Below are positions 15,089-23,657 of a stretch of 64,000 nt of DNA, piece after piece; within the stretch, counting starts at the first letter, position 1; each line of letters begins with the position of its first letter. The notes under the pieces were generated by a model. It did no database searches, was not told where the DNA came from, and saw only the letters and a list, made by a program, of their open reading frames with translations. The stretch spans positions 496,001-560,000 of the forward strand of contig NZ_FOFV01000003.1 in the NCBI RefSeq assembly GCF_900111005.1, in the 5' to 3' direction. This DNA comes from Lentzea albida. GTDB lineage: Bacteria > Actinomycetota > Actinomycetes > Mycobacteriales > Pseudonocardiaceae. The position numbers were made by a program, and so were the translations under genes.

Positions 15089-16660
15089 CTAGAAGGGCTT
15101 GGTCTCCACGGCGATCTCACCGAGGATCTCGCTCAACGGCCGCGCGGACTGCGCGCCGAGCGAGGCCGCCGCGCCCGGAGGCACCGTCTCCGCGATGTCC
15201 GTGCCGGCACAGGTGACCCGGGACGCCGGCAGGATGCCCGACACCAGGTACTTGTTGACGATCGTGTCGACACAGGTGTTGCGGCGCAACGCGTAGTGGC
15301 CGTGCTGGCCGTCGTTCGCCACGCTGATCAGCGGCTGCGCGAGGTGCTCCGCCATGACCCTGCCGTTGGCGAGCGGGGTCTGGGTGTCGCCGTCGGAGTT
15401 CACGACGAGGCCCGCCGGGTACTTGCGGGTGATGGCCGGGATCTTCTCCGGGCGCTGGAACGCGCGGAACGTGCAGTTGGTCGGCGCCATGTAGTCGACG
15501 GTGCCGCCGTACGGGTTCGTGTCGCGCCAGCGCTTCATGTCGTTGTAGTACGTGTTGACGTCGGTGAACCAGTCCCATTCGCAGACCACGGCCTGGAACG
15601 TGCCGGGCGAGGTCGGTTCGATGTCGCCCTTCTTCAGAGCCGCCACGATCGCGGAGGCCTCCGCGGGATCGGCGACGCCCGCCTTGATCGAGGCGATGTG
15701 GCGCGAGAACGCGGCCCACGAGCGGCGGTAGCGGGTGGCGCCGACGGCGTAGTCGAACGAGGTCACGTCCGCGTAGCCGCCGTGCGGGCCGTCCTCCAGC
15801 TTCGCGGCGATCGCGTCCAGTTCGGCGCGGACGGCGGCGGGCGTGGTGCCGAGGCCGTAGGTGCCGTTGCGGGCGGCGGTCCACTCCGTCCACTTCTTCA
15901 GGTTGTCCGTGATCGCGTCCACCACGTCGACGTCCTGCTCGTGCCACGTCTTCAGCGGGTCGAGCGCGGAGTCGAGGACGCTGCGGTCGAGGAACTTCGG
16001 GAACATCGAGCCGTAGACGGCGCCGAGCTGCGTGCCGTAGGAGTAGCCGACGTAGGAGATCTTCTTCTCCCCCATGGCCCCGCGGATGACGTCCATGTCG
16101 CGGGCGGTGTTCATGGTGGAGATGTGCCGGCGCATCTCCCCGCCGCCGCGCTGGCAGTTGTCCTCGACCGCGCGGGCGTAGTCCGACCAGTTCGAGAGCT
16201 GCGCGTCCGTCGGACGGGACGGGAACTCGTCGTCGGTCGGCGTCGAGATGCAGCGGATCTGCGTCGACCGGCCGACCCCGCGCGGGTCCATGCCGATGAC
16301 GTCGTAGATCTTCAGCACGTCGGTCTGGGCGTTGAACCAGTGCACGGCGCCCAGGCCGGAACCACCGGGCCCGCCGGGGTTGGTCATCAGCACGCCTCTG
16401 CGGCGCGCGGGATCCGTCGCCTTCTTGCGCGACAGGGCGATCTCCAGGTTGCCGTTGCCCGGGTTCCTGTAGTCCATCGGCACGATCACCGTGGCGCACT
16501 CGACCCCCGTCGAGGGCGTGACCCAGCCGGCCGGGCACTCGGCCCACGCCACCGTCTGGGTGTAGTACTCGTCCAACGGGCCAGGCGCCGCCTGAGCCGT
16601 TCCCACCAGGGACATGAACAGCGGGGCCACCAAAGCCACCGCACCCCAACGCTTCCTCAC
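15089..16660 (-). CDS. secreted alpha/beta hydrolase, tripeptidyl aminopeptidase (S33/TAP) type
   Basis: 523 residues with a clear Sec signal peptide (MRKRWGAVALVAPLFMSLVG, cleavage after AQA near residue 24). The mature protein has the oxyanion motif LMTNPGGPGGSG, MDPRGVGRS, and the nucleophile elbow GYSYG with Ser207. A TAP-like C-terminal cap region with the late Asp and His of the triad is present (NSDGDTQTP; DGQHGH). Related Streptomyces enzymes remove N-terminal tripeptides from extracellular proteins. It is convergent with the MASE1 gene, only eight bases apart. Upstream is a short divergent interval with the PHP gene. Confidence 0.87.
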   Translation of the reverse strand: MRKRWGAVALVAPLFMSLVGTAQAAPGPLDEYYTQTVAWAECPAGWVTPSTGVECATVIVPMDYRNPGNGNLEIALSRKKATDPARRRGVLMTNPGGPGGSGLGAVHWFNAQTDVLKIYDVIGMDPRGVGRSTQIRCISTPTDDEFPSRPTDAQLSNWSDYARAVEDNCQRGGGEMRRHISTMNTARDMDVIRGAMGEKKISYVGYSYGTQLGAVYGSMFPKFLDRSVLDSALDPLKTWHEQDVDVVDAITDNLKKWTEWTAARNGTYGLGTTPAAVRAELDAIAAKLEDGPHGGYADVTSFDYAVGATRYRRSWAAFSRHIASIKAGVADPAEASAIVAALKKGDIEPTSPGTFQAVVCEWDWFTDVNTYYNDMKRWRDTNPYGGTVDYMAPTNCTFRAFQRPEKIPAITRKYPAGLVVNSDGDTQTPLANGRVMAEHLAQPLISVANDGQHGHYALRRNTCVDTIVNKYLVSGILPASRVTCAGTDIAETVPPGAAASLGAQSARPLSEILGEIAVETKPF

Positions 16661-16768
16661 CGCGTACCCCTCCGTAGTCGGTCAGCGCCCGAACGCTTCC
16701 GCAGTCGCCGAGCCGCCCGACACCCCCGAAGGTCGGGTGAAATTCACCGCGGTGGGGTAGGAAGGGGT

Positions 16769-17755
16769 ATGGATCCGGTCAAGGCGTTGAAGCAGGTGGC
16801 GTTCCACCTCGAACGGGCGGGCGAGCCGACCTACCGCGTCCAGGCGTTCCGCAACGCGGCCTCCGTCCTCGCCGACCTCGACCCCGCCGACGTGGAGAAA
16901 CGGGCGAAGCTCGGCACGCTCACCGACCTCAAGGGCGTCGGCAAGTCGACGGCCGGTGTCGTCGTGGACGCGCTGGCGAACCGCGAACCGTCCTATCTGG
17001 CGAAGCTCCGGCACGTCGACATCACCGGCGGCGAGGAGATGCGGGCGAAGCTCAAGGGCGACTGCCACGTGCACTCCGACTGGTCCGACGGCGGCAGCCC
17101 GATCCGCGACATGGCCGAGGCGGCCCGCGACCTCGGCCACGAGTTCATGGTGCTGACGGACCACTCCCCGCGCCTGACCGTCGCGAATGGACTGTCCCGC
17201 GACCGGCTCGAGAAGCAGCTGGACGTGGTGGCCGAGCTGAACGCCGAGCTCGCGCCGTTCACGGTCCTCACCGGCATCGAGGTCGACATCCTCGACGACG
17301 GGTCGCTCGACCAGGACGAGGACCTGCTGGCACGGCTGGACGTCGTGGTCGCGAGCGTCCACTCGAAGCTGAAGATGCCGCGCGCCGAGATGACGCGCAG
17401 GATGGTGAACGCGGTCAGGAACCCGCACGTCGACATCCTCGGCCACTGCACCGGCAGGCTGGTCGTGGGCAAGGGCCGCCCGGAGTCCCAGTTCGACGCG
17501 GAGGAGGTCTTCGAGGCGTGCGCCGGGCACGGCACGGCCGTCGAGATCAACTCACGGCCCGAAAGGCTCGATCCCCCGCGCCGGCTGCTGTCCCTGGCCG
17601 TCGACGCCGGCTGCACGTTCTCGATCGACAGCGACGCGCACGCGCCCGGCCAGCTGGACTGGCTGAACTACGGCTGCGCGCGGGCGGAGGAGTGCGGCGT
17701 GACACCGGACCAGGTGATCAACACCCGGAGCGCATCTCGGCTGCTGTCCGGATGA
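16769..17755 (+). CDS. PHP domain phosphoesterase with helix-hairpin-helix N-terminus
   Basis: 328 residues. The N-terminal part (residues 1-80) resembles the PolX/pol-beta-like 8-kDa and HhH region, with GTLTDLKGVGKSTAGVVVDAL forming a helix-hairpin-helix. The PHP domain starts at DCHVHSDWSDGG (metal ligands HxH) and includes VLTDHSPR, GIEVDIL, VVASVH and the late SDAHAPG motif, all metal-binding positions. There is no polymerase domain. PHP proteins of this kind hydrolyse phosphoesters, for example histidinol phosphate or DNA ends; the HhH part favours a DNA-linked role. GGAAGGGG precedes the ATG. The end overlaps the convergent gene by 38 bases. Confidence 0.82.
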   Translation: MDPVKALKQVAFHLERAGEPTYRVQAFRNAASVLADLDPADVEKRAKLGTLTDLKGVGKSTAGVVVDALANREPSYLAKLRHVDITGGEEMRAKLKGDCHVHSDWSDGGSPIRDMAEAARDLGHEFMVLTDHSPRLTVANGLSRDRLEKQLDVVAELNAELAPFTVLTGIEVDILDDGSLDQDEDLLARLDVVVASVHSKLKMPRAEMTRRMVNAVRNPHVDILGHCTGRLVVGKGRPESQFDAEEVFEACAGHGTAVEINSRPERLDPPRRLLSLAVDAGCTFSIDSDAHAPGQLDWLNYGCARAEECGVTPDQVINTRSASRLLSG

Positions 17756-18296
17756 GGTGCTCGTACCAGGACACGAGCGGCCCGGTGTCGGCCAGCGCGC
17801 GGGTCAGCGCCACTCGGCACAGGTCCCGCACGGGTTCGGGGTCGTAGGCCGCCACCAGGTCGTCGAACGACCCCAGCGTGCCGAGCGCGTAGTCCTCCAG
17901 ACCGGCGCAGATCGGCACGACCGTCCCGTCGCTCCTGACCACGAACGGGTCCACCCGCACGAACGCCGCCGGATCGGCGCGCAGCAGTGCGGCCGACGTG
18001 ACGTCGAACTGCACCTCGACGGCGTCGTCCTCGGCGATCCGGCCCAGCTCCACGGCGGCGTAGACCAGGTCGACCCGGTCGACTCCGTGCGGTCTGACCC
18101 GCACCTTGCGAGCGCCCTCCCCCACGGCCTCGGCGGCCAGACCCCGCAGCACGGACACGTTGTCCGGCACGAGGTCGATCAGCACCGTCACCCGGTGCCC
18201 CCGCGCGGCGTGCTCCCCCACCTCGTCCAGCGCGACGACGAGCTCGGCCTCCGGCACGGCCGCGAGCCAGCGAGGGTCGTGCACCTCGACTCCCAT
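17718..18296 (-). CDS. unknown protein; C-terminal part resembles a radical SAM tail without the core
   Basis: About 192 residues. The C-terminal half contains DPFVVRSDGTVVPICAGLEDYALGTLGSF, which resembles the linker of SPASM-type radical SAM enzymes (a Cys just before a YxLGxL motif). The N-terminal half (LVVALDEVGEHAARGHRVTVLIDLVPDNV) resembles a late beta-alpha unit of such a barrel. The CxxxCxxC cluster that defines radical SAM chemistry is absent, so it is either a cofactor-less relative or an unrelated protein. ATG 18296 was chosen; GTG 18284 has a better ribosome binding site (GGGAG) and GTG 18338 is also possible. No partner gene is evident. Confidence 0.55.
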   Translation of the reverse strand: MGVEVHDPRWLAAVPEAELVVALDEVGEHAARGHRVTVLIDLVPDNVSVLRGLAAEAVGEGARKVRVRPHGVDRVDLVYAAVELGRIAEDDAVEVQFDVTSAALLRADPAAFVRVDPFVVRSDGTVVPICAGLEDYALGTLGSFDDLVAAYDPEPVRDLCRVALTRALADTGPLVSWYEHLIRTAAEMRSGC

Positions 18297-18456
18297 ACCC
18301 GTACGGAGCGTTCGTCCTGCGCGGAAATACCTTCCCACCCCCGAGGGGGATTTTCCGTCCGTTCACCCGGTGGCCGCCCAACGACCATCGTGCGCGACTC
18401 GTTTGAGCCCTACCCTTCCCGACGGCCCACGTCCGCCCACCACAGCAAGGACAGGC

Positions 18457-19812
18457 ATGTCACGTCGCAGGGCTCCACTGGCCGTGCTCTCCACGATCAT
18501 CGTCACGGCGGCCACCCTCACCGCCTCCACCTCGGCTCACGCCGCCACCACCACGTTCACGCCCACCGCCGACACCTACGTCGACAACGGGGCCACCGGG
18601 ACCAACTACGGCACGTCCGGCCAGCTCGGCATCGACAACTCGCCGGTCAAGCGGACGTTCCTCAAGTTCACGGTCTCCGGTGTCAGCGGCGTCTCCAACG
18701 CCAAGCTGCGCATCCACACCGACGACGTCTCCGGAGCGGAGAGCCCGAACGGCGGCACGTTCCGGGCGATGTCGAACGTCAGCTGGACCGAGACCGCGGT
18801 GACCTGGAACAACCAGCCCGCGATCGACGGCGCCACGCTGGGCTCGCTCGGTTCGGTCGTGCGCAACGCCTGGTACGAGGTCGACGTCACGAGCCTCGTC
18901 ACGGGCAACGGCACGTACAGCATCGGCATCACGTCGGGCAACATCGACGGCGCCGACTACGACTCGCGCGAGAGCGGGGCGACCGCGCCGCAGCTCGTCG
19001 TCACCGACGGCACGACGCCGCCTCCCGGTGACCCGGTCTGGGTCGGCGCGGGCGACATCGCCGACTCCGGTTCCGGCGACACGGCCACGGCCGCGTTGCT
19101 GGACGGCATCCAGGGCACCGTCTGGACCACGGGCGACAACGTCTACCCAAACGGCACCGCGTCGCAGTTCAGCACCTACTACGAACCGACCTGGGGCCGG
19201 CACAAGGCGCGCACCAGGCCGTCGCCCGGCAACCACGACTACAACACCAGCGGCGCCACGGGGTACTACAACTACTTCGGCGCGCAGGCCGGTCCGTCGG
19301 GTCGCGGCTACTACTCCTACGACATCGGCGACTGGCACATCGTGTCGCTGAACTCCAACATCACCATGTCCGCGGGCAGCGCGCAGGAGCAGTGGCTGCG
19401 GCAGGACCTGGCGGCGAGCACGAAGGCGTGCGTCGCGGCGTACTGGCACCACCCGCTGTTCACCAGCGGTGCCAACCACGCGCCCTCGACGGCGACCAGG
19501 CCGTTGTTCCAGGCGCTGTACGACTACAACGCCGACCTCGTCGTCTTCGGGCACAACCACCAGTACGAGCGGTTCGCCCCGCAGAACCCCAGCGGCTCCC
19601 TGGACAACGCGCGCGGCATCCGGACGTTCGTCGCGGGCATGGGCGGCGCCGGGGCGTACGGGTTCGGCACGATCAGGCCGAACAGCGAGGCGCGCAACAC
19701 GGGTACGCGTGGCGTCCTGAAGTTCACGTTGCACAGCAACAGCTTCGACTGGCAGTTCGTCCCCGAGGCGGGCAAGACCTACACCGACAGCGGCACGACC
19801 GCCTGCCACTGA
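18457..19812 (+). CDS. secreted DNRLRE/CBM96-like plus metallophosphoesterase protein
   Basis: 451 residues. A signal peptide (about 1-29, cleavage after SAHA) is followed by a DNRLRE-type beta domain (about 30-185: TFTPTADTYVD through SWTETAVTWNNQPA and LVVTDG). A short Pro linker leads to a calcineurin-like phosphoesterase domain with all metal motifs: GDIADSG, GDNVYPNG, GNHDY, YWHHPLF and GHNHQYER. It should be an extracellular phosphatase or phosphodiesterase held near a polymer by the first domain. AAGGA precedes ATG 18457. The following MFS gene starts 17 bases after its stop, so a transcript may be shared. Confidence 0.88.
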   Translation: MSRRRAPLAVLSTIIVTAATLTASTSAHAATTTFTPTADTYVDNGATGTNYGTSGQLGIDNSPVKRTFLKFTVSGVSGVSNAKLRIHTDDVSGAESPNGGTFRAMSNVSWTETAVTWNNQPAIDGATLGSLGSVVRNAWYEVDVTSLVTGNGTYSIGITSGNIDGADYDSRESGATAPQLVVTDGTTPPPGDPVWVGAGDIADSGSGDTATAALLDGIQGTVWTTGDNVYPNGTASQFSTYYEPTWGRHKARTRPSPGNHDYNTSGATGYYNYFGAQAGPSGRGYYSYDIGDWHIVSLNSNITMSAGSAQEQWLRQDLAASTKACVAAYWHHPLFTSGANHAPSTATRPLFQALYDYNADLVVFGHNHQYERFAPQNPSGSLDNARGIRTFVAGMGGAGAYGFGTIRPNSEARNTGTRGVLKFTLHSNSFDWQFVPEAGKTYTDSGTTACH

Positions 19813-19829
19813 CGGACCGCTGGAGGCCG

Positions 19830-21035
19830 ATGATGTACCTGTCCACTCTCGACAAACCCAGGACGGCGAACTGGAAGGGGTTGAGCGGCAACGTCTTCGC
19901 GCTCGGCACCGTCAGCCTCATCACCGACGTGTCGTCGGAGATGGTCGCCGCGATCCTCCCGCTGTACCTGGTCATCGGCCTCCAGCTCAGTCCCGCCGCG
20001 TACGGGCTGATCGACGGCGTCTACACCGGCGCCACGACCCTGCTCCGGCTCGCCGGCGGCTACGTCGCCGACCGGACGAACCGGCGCAAGGCCGTCGCGG
20101 GCTTCGGCTACGGGCTCTCCGCGGTGGCCAAGCTCGGGCTCCTCGCCGCCGGGAACTCCCTGACGGCGCTGGGGCTCGTCATCACGGCCGACCGCGCGGG
20201 CAAGGGTCTGCGAACCGCGCCGCGCGACGCGTTGATCACCCTCTCCACCCCTGACGGCGACCTCGGCCGGGCCTTCGGCGTGCACCGGGCGATGGACGGC
20301 ATCGGCGCGTTCGCCGGGCCGTTGGTCGCCATGGCCGTGCTCGCCGCGTCCGCGCAGTCGTTCGACGCCGTGTTCGTGGTGAGCTCCTGCATCGCCGCTT
20401 TCGGCGTGCTGGTCCTCGTGCTGTACGTGCGGGACCGGCCCGAACCGCTGGAGCGCAAGGAACCGCTCAAGCTCGCTTTGTTGAAGGACCCGGCCGTGCG
20501 GAGGATCGTGCTGGCCGCGTCCCTGCTCGGACTGGTCACCATCGGCGACGGGTTCGTGTACCTGTTGCTGCAGAAGCGCGAGGGGCTGGCGTTCGGCTGG
20601 TTCCCGCTGCTCGCCGTCGGCACGAGCCTCGTCTACCTGCTGCTCGCCGCTCCTCTGGGCGCGCTCGCCGACCGCGTCGGCAGACTGAAGGTCATGCTGG
20701 CCGGGTACGGCGCGCTGACCGTCGTCTACCTGCTGCTGCACGGGCCGTTGGGCGGCTGGCCGTTGCTCGTGCTGGTCGTGCTGCTCTACGGCGTCTTCTA
20801 CGCCTGCACGGACGGCGTGCTGATGGCGCTGGCCGGCCCGGTCCTGCCGGAACGCCTGCGCACCACCGGCATCGCGCTGATCCAAAGTGGACAGGCGCTC
20901 GCCTACCTCGGCTCGTCCGTGCTGTTCGGGCTCGCCTGGCAGTTCTGGAGCCCCGAGGCCGCCACCCGGATCGCCGCCGTCGCGGTGGTCTGCGCCCTGA
21001 TCACCACCGCCGCACTGCTGGGACGCCGCCGATGA
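19830..21035 (+). CDS. major facilitator superfamily transporter
   Basis: 401 residues with about 12 hydrophobic segments. The N-terminal signature SLITDVSSEMVAAILPLYL, the loop motif GGYVADRTNRRKAVA after helix 2 and LGALADRVGRLKVMLAGY after helix 8 define an MFS permease. ITDVSSEM-type members are poorly characterised drug- or metabolite-efflux-like proteins. GGAGG lies four bases before the ATG pair at 19830/19833. The stop overlaps the start of the next gene (ATGA), so the propeller protein downstream is likely a functional partner. Confidence 0.85.
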   Translation: MMYLSTLDKPRTANWKGLSGNVFALGTVSLITDVSSEMVAAILPLYLVIGLQLSPAAYGLIDGVYTGATTLLRLAGGYVADRTNRRKAVAGFGYGLSAVAKLGLLAAGNSLTALGLVITADRAGKGLRTAPRDALITLSTPDGDLGRAFGVHRAMDGIGAFAGPLVAMAVLAASAQSFDAVFVVSSCIAAFGVLVLVLYVRDRPEPLERKEPLKLALLKDPAVRRIVLAASLLGLVTIGDGFVYLLLQKREGLAFGWFPLLAVGTSLVYLLLAAPLGALADRVGRLKVMLAGYGALTVVYLLLHGPLGGWPLLVLVVLLYGVFYACTDGVLMALAGPVLPERLRTTGIALIQSGQALAYLGSSVLFGLAWQFWSPEAATRIAAVAVVCALITTAALLGRRR

Positions 21036-21988
21036 CCAAGCGCCTGCTGATCACCCTCACCGCCGCCGTGCTGCTCGGCGGCGTCGCCGCGGGCTACACC
21101 GCGCTGTCCGGCGCCACGCCCGAGAACACCGCGCGGTCCGTTCCGACCGGCGCGGGGCCGCGGTTGATGGTGCTGAGCAACGGAAAGCTCTCCACGGTGT
21201 CGCGCTCCGATCCGGCCGGTTCCCGCGAGGTCACGGCGCAGAGCTGCGACCGCGCGTACGCGGCGGCGGGCACGATCTCCTGCCTGCGCCCGGTCGGCGC
21301 GCTGAAGGCGGGCGAGCTCGCCGTGCTCGACACCGGCCTCCGCGAGGTGAGGACCGTCCCGCTGACCGGTTTCCCGAACCGCACGCGGGTGTCGGCGAGC
21401 GGCCGGATGGTGGCGTGGACGCTGTTCGTCGACGGCCACTCCTACGCCGCCAACGGGTTCTCCACCAGCACGGGCATCCTCGACACCAGGACCGGCGCGC
21501 TGGTCACGTCCCTGGAGGAGTTCGCGGTCGAGGGCGTGCCGCAGCGGCCGGTCGACACGAACTACTGGGGCGTCACGTTCACCGCCGACGACAACCGCTT
21601 CTACGCCACCATGTCCACCGGCGGCCACCGCTACCTGCTCGAAGGTGACTTCGCGGCCCGCACGGTCAAGCCGCTCACCGACCTCGACGACGTCGAGTGC
21701 CCGTCCCTGTCTCCCGACGGCACCCGCATCGCCTACAAGAAGGCCGTCGACGGCGACCCGCAGAAGGGCTGGCGCGTCTCGGTCCTCGACCTGGCGTCCC
21801 GGAAGATCACCGAGCTCGCCGAGACGCGCAGCGTCGACGACCAGCCGGCGTGGGTCGACGACAGGACCGTGGCGTACGGCATCCAGCGCGACGACGGCTT
21901 GAACGACGTGTGGGCGGTGCCGGCGGACGGCAGCGGCACGCCCGTGGTCCTGGTACCGGAGGCCAGTTCTCCCGCGTCGATCAGCTGA
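21032..21988 (+). CDS. membrane-anchored TolB-like beta-propeller protein
   Basis: 318 residues. An N-terminal helix (LLITLTAAVLLGGVAAGYTAL) acts as signal anchor or signal peptide; the rest is outside. Repeating units such as SPDGTRIAYKKAVDG and DDQPAWVDDRTVAYGI are the PD40/TolB blades seen in WD40-like propellers. Such domains bind proteins or peptides and are rarely catalytic. Coupled by a 4-base overlap to the MFS gene, suggesting an accessory or sensing role for that transporter. Nothing recognisable follows in the next 97 bases except the ribosome binding site of the ABM gene. Confidence 0.75.
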   Translation: MTKRLLITLTAAVLLGGVAAGYTALSGATPENTARSVPTGAGPRLMVLSNGKLSTVSRSDPAGSREVTAQSCDRAYAAAGTISCLRPVGALKAGELAVLDTGLREVRTVPLTGFPNRTRVSASGRMVAWTLFVDGHSYAANGFSTSTGILDTRTGALVTSLEEFAVEGVPQRPVDTNYWGVTFTADDNRFYATMSTGGHRYLLEGDFAARTVKPLTDLDDVECPSLSPDGTRIAYKKAVDGDPQKGWRVSVLDLASRKITELAETRSVDDQPAWVDDRTVAYGIQRDDGLNDVWAVPADGSGTPVVLVPEASSPASIS

Positions 21989-22085
21989 GAGGATCAGGCA
22001 AGAGTCGAGCAGCATCGATCTCCCCTTTCCACTGTTCAGGCTGATCTGATGGGTGCATCGCCAGAACGACGAGGGAGAGAATCAC

Positions 22086-22391
22086 ATGAGTGTCGGACAC
22101 GGCTTCCATGCGACCCTGACCGCACGCCCTGGCAAGGGCGACGAGGTCGTCGAGTTCCTGCTCGACGCGCCTTCGCTCACCGACGACGACTGCGTGGTCT
22201 TCCTCGTCGGCCGCTCGGCCGCGAACCCGGACGTCGTCCACGTGACCGAGGGCTGGAAGTCCGCCGAGGCGCACAGCGCGTTCTTCGCCGGCGAGCAGGC
22301 GCAGGCTCTGGTCGCGAAGCTCCGGACGTTGCTCGACGGCGAGCCCACGTACCTCGACGAGCTGCCCGTCGGCGGCAAGGCCGCGTTCTGA
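22086..22391 (+). CDS. antibiotic biosynthesis monooxygenase (ABM) fold protein
   Basis: 101 residues, typical size of a ferredoxin-like dimeric alpha-beta barrel. The sequence FHATLTARPGKGDEVVEFL, then FLVGRSAANPDVVHVTEGW and SAEAHSAFFAGEQAQALV, follows the ABM pattern (first strand, central VTEGW strand, then AHSAFF helix). Members are cofactor-free monooxygenases, heme-degrading enzymes or catalytically silent. GGGAGAGA precedes the ATG. It overlaps the following hydrolase gene by one base (TGATG), so they form an operon and may act on the same small molecule. Confidence 0.75.
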   Translation: MSVGHGFHATLTARPGKGDEVVEFLLDAPSLTDDDCVVFLVGRSAANPDVVHVTEGWKSAEAHSAFFAGEQAQALVAKLRTLLDGEPTYLDELPVGGKAAF

Positions 22392-23281
22392 TGCGCGGCC
22401 CCGCCCTGGACCCCGAGCTGAAGGCGCTGCTCGCGGACATGCAGCTGTCGACCGAACTGACCCCCGAGATGCTCCAGGCGATCCGCCAGATGCCGTCACA
22501 GCCGTTCAAGACCGACGCCGAACGGCACGACGTCACCCTCGGCGAGATCGAGCTGACCGTGTTCCGCCCCAAGGGGATCACACCGGCCGGGTGCGTCTAC
22601 TGGATCCACGGCGGCGGAATGGTGATGGGCGACCGGTTCTCGCAGATCGACATCCCGTTGCAGTGGCTCACCGAACTCGGCGTCGCTGTGGTCACCGTCG
22701 AGCACCGGCTCGCCCCCGAGGCGACCGGCACGACGCAGGTCGAGGACTGCTACCGCGGCCTGCTGTGGGCGGCGGGCGAACTCGGCATCGGCACCATCGT
22801 CGTGGCGGGCATCAGCGCGGGCGGCGGACTGGCCGCCGGAGTCACGTTGATGGCCCGCGACCTGGTCGGCCCCCGGATCGCCGCACAGGTGCTGATCTGC
22901 CCGATGCTGGACCACCGCAACGATTCCCCGTCGAGCAGGCAGTACGAGGGCGTTCCCGGCGTGTGGACGCGGGAGATGAACGAGTTCGGCTGGCGGTCGG
23001 TGCTCGGTGACGCGACCGACGTTTCCCCTTACGTGTCACCGGCTCTGGCCGAGGACCTCTCGGGTCTGCCGCCCACCTACGTCGACACCGGCACGGCCGA
23101 GGTGTTCCGGGACGAGGACGTCGCCTACGCCGCACGACTCTGGGCGGCCGGTGGCGACGCCGAACTGCACACGTGGGCGGGCGGGTTCCACGGTTTCGAC
23201 GCGATCTTCCCCGACGCGGCGCTCTCCCGGCGGGCACGGCGCACGCGCACGGAATGGCTCGCTCGCAAGCTAAGCGGGTAG
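22391..23281 (+). CDS. alpha/beta hydrolase, hormone-sensitive-lipase family
   Basis: 296 residues. The HSL family motif WIHGGGMVMGD (oxyanion hole HGGG) at about residue 72 and the nucleophile elbow GISAGGG (Ser about 143) are intact. The acid and His are in DTGTAEVFRDEDVAY and GGFHGFD. The enzyme should hydrolyse short acyl esters in the cytoplasm; no signal peptide. Translationally coupled to the ABM gene by a TGATG junction. Its 3' end overlaps the convergent small gene by 12 bases. Confidence 0.86.
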   Translation: MRGPALDPELKALLADMQLSTELTPEMLQAIRQMPSQPFKTDAERHDVTLGEIELTVFRPKGITPAGCVYWIHGGGMVMGDRFSQIDIPLQWLTELGVAVVTVEHRLAPEATGTTQVEDCYRGLLWAAGELGIGTIVVAGISAGGGLAAGVTLMARDLVGPRIAAQVLICPMLDHRNDSPSSRQYEGVPGVWTREMNEFGWRSVLGDATDVSPYVSPALAEDLSGLPPTYVDTGTAEVFRDEDVAYAARLWAAGGDAELHTWAGGFHGFDAIFPDAALSRRARRTRTEWLARKLSG

Positions 23282-23578
23282 TGGCCTCATCCTGTCCGGC
23301 ATGTGGGCGCGCAACGCGTCGTGCAGCGCCGTCACCTCTTCGGCGTCCAGCAGAACGGACCCCGTCTCGCACGCCAGCTCCGCCTCACCGGTGCGCTGGT
23401 CGGGCACGTACCTCAGCGCCACGTCCGGCACCGAGCACGACTCGGACTGACGAATCGCCGTGAGCAACTCCGACACCCGTTCGTACCCCAGCCGCGCGCT
23501 CCAGCGCGACGCGGCCGGGGGACGGACGAGTAACCGGAGGCCTCCGGCGGATCGGCGAACCTCGACGCACGACAACAC
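23270..23578 (-). CDS. hypothetical protein
   Basis: 102 residues from GTG 23578, chosen because AGGAGG lies at good distance; TTG 23587 sits directly on that site and is too close. No known domain. The protein is mixed alpha/beta with a helix SARLGYERVSELLTAIRQSE and a strand ELACETGSVLLDAEEVTALHDALR. Soluble, no signal peptide. The downstream end overlaps the convergent hydrolase gene. Its only same-strand neighbour is the LivK gene, which ends beyond it, so it is probably monocistronic. Confidence 0.5.
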   Translation of the reverse strand: MLSCVEVRRSAGGLRLLVRPPAASRWSARLGYERVSELLTAIRQSESCSVPDVALRYVPDQRTGEAELACETGSVLLDAEEVTALHDALRAHMPDRMRPLPA

Positions 23579-23657
23579 CGCTGACAACCTCCTACTGGCT
23601 CACCAGCGAGACTAAACACTTTTGTCGGGTTTCAGCGTCGAGTGTCACCCGTTCGGA

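Noticed and set aside
15117..16649. Second long minus-strand frame inside the secreted peptidase gene
   Set aside because: Arg/Gly-rich shadow; the chosen frame has the signal peptide, GYSYG nucleophile and TAP C-terminus.
13562..16768. A very long plus-strand open frame (over 1,300 codons) continuous into the PHP gene
   Set aside because: High-GC DNA leaves antisense frames open. The region is fully explained by the oxidoreductase, MASE1 and secreted peptidase genes; only the part from 16769 has PHP motifs and a ribosome binding site.
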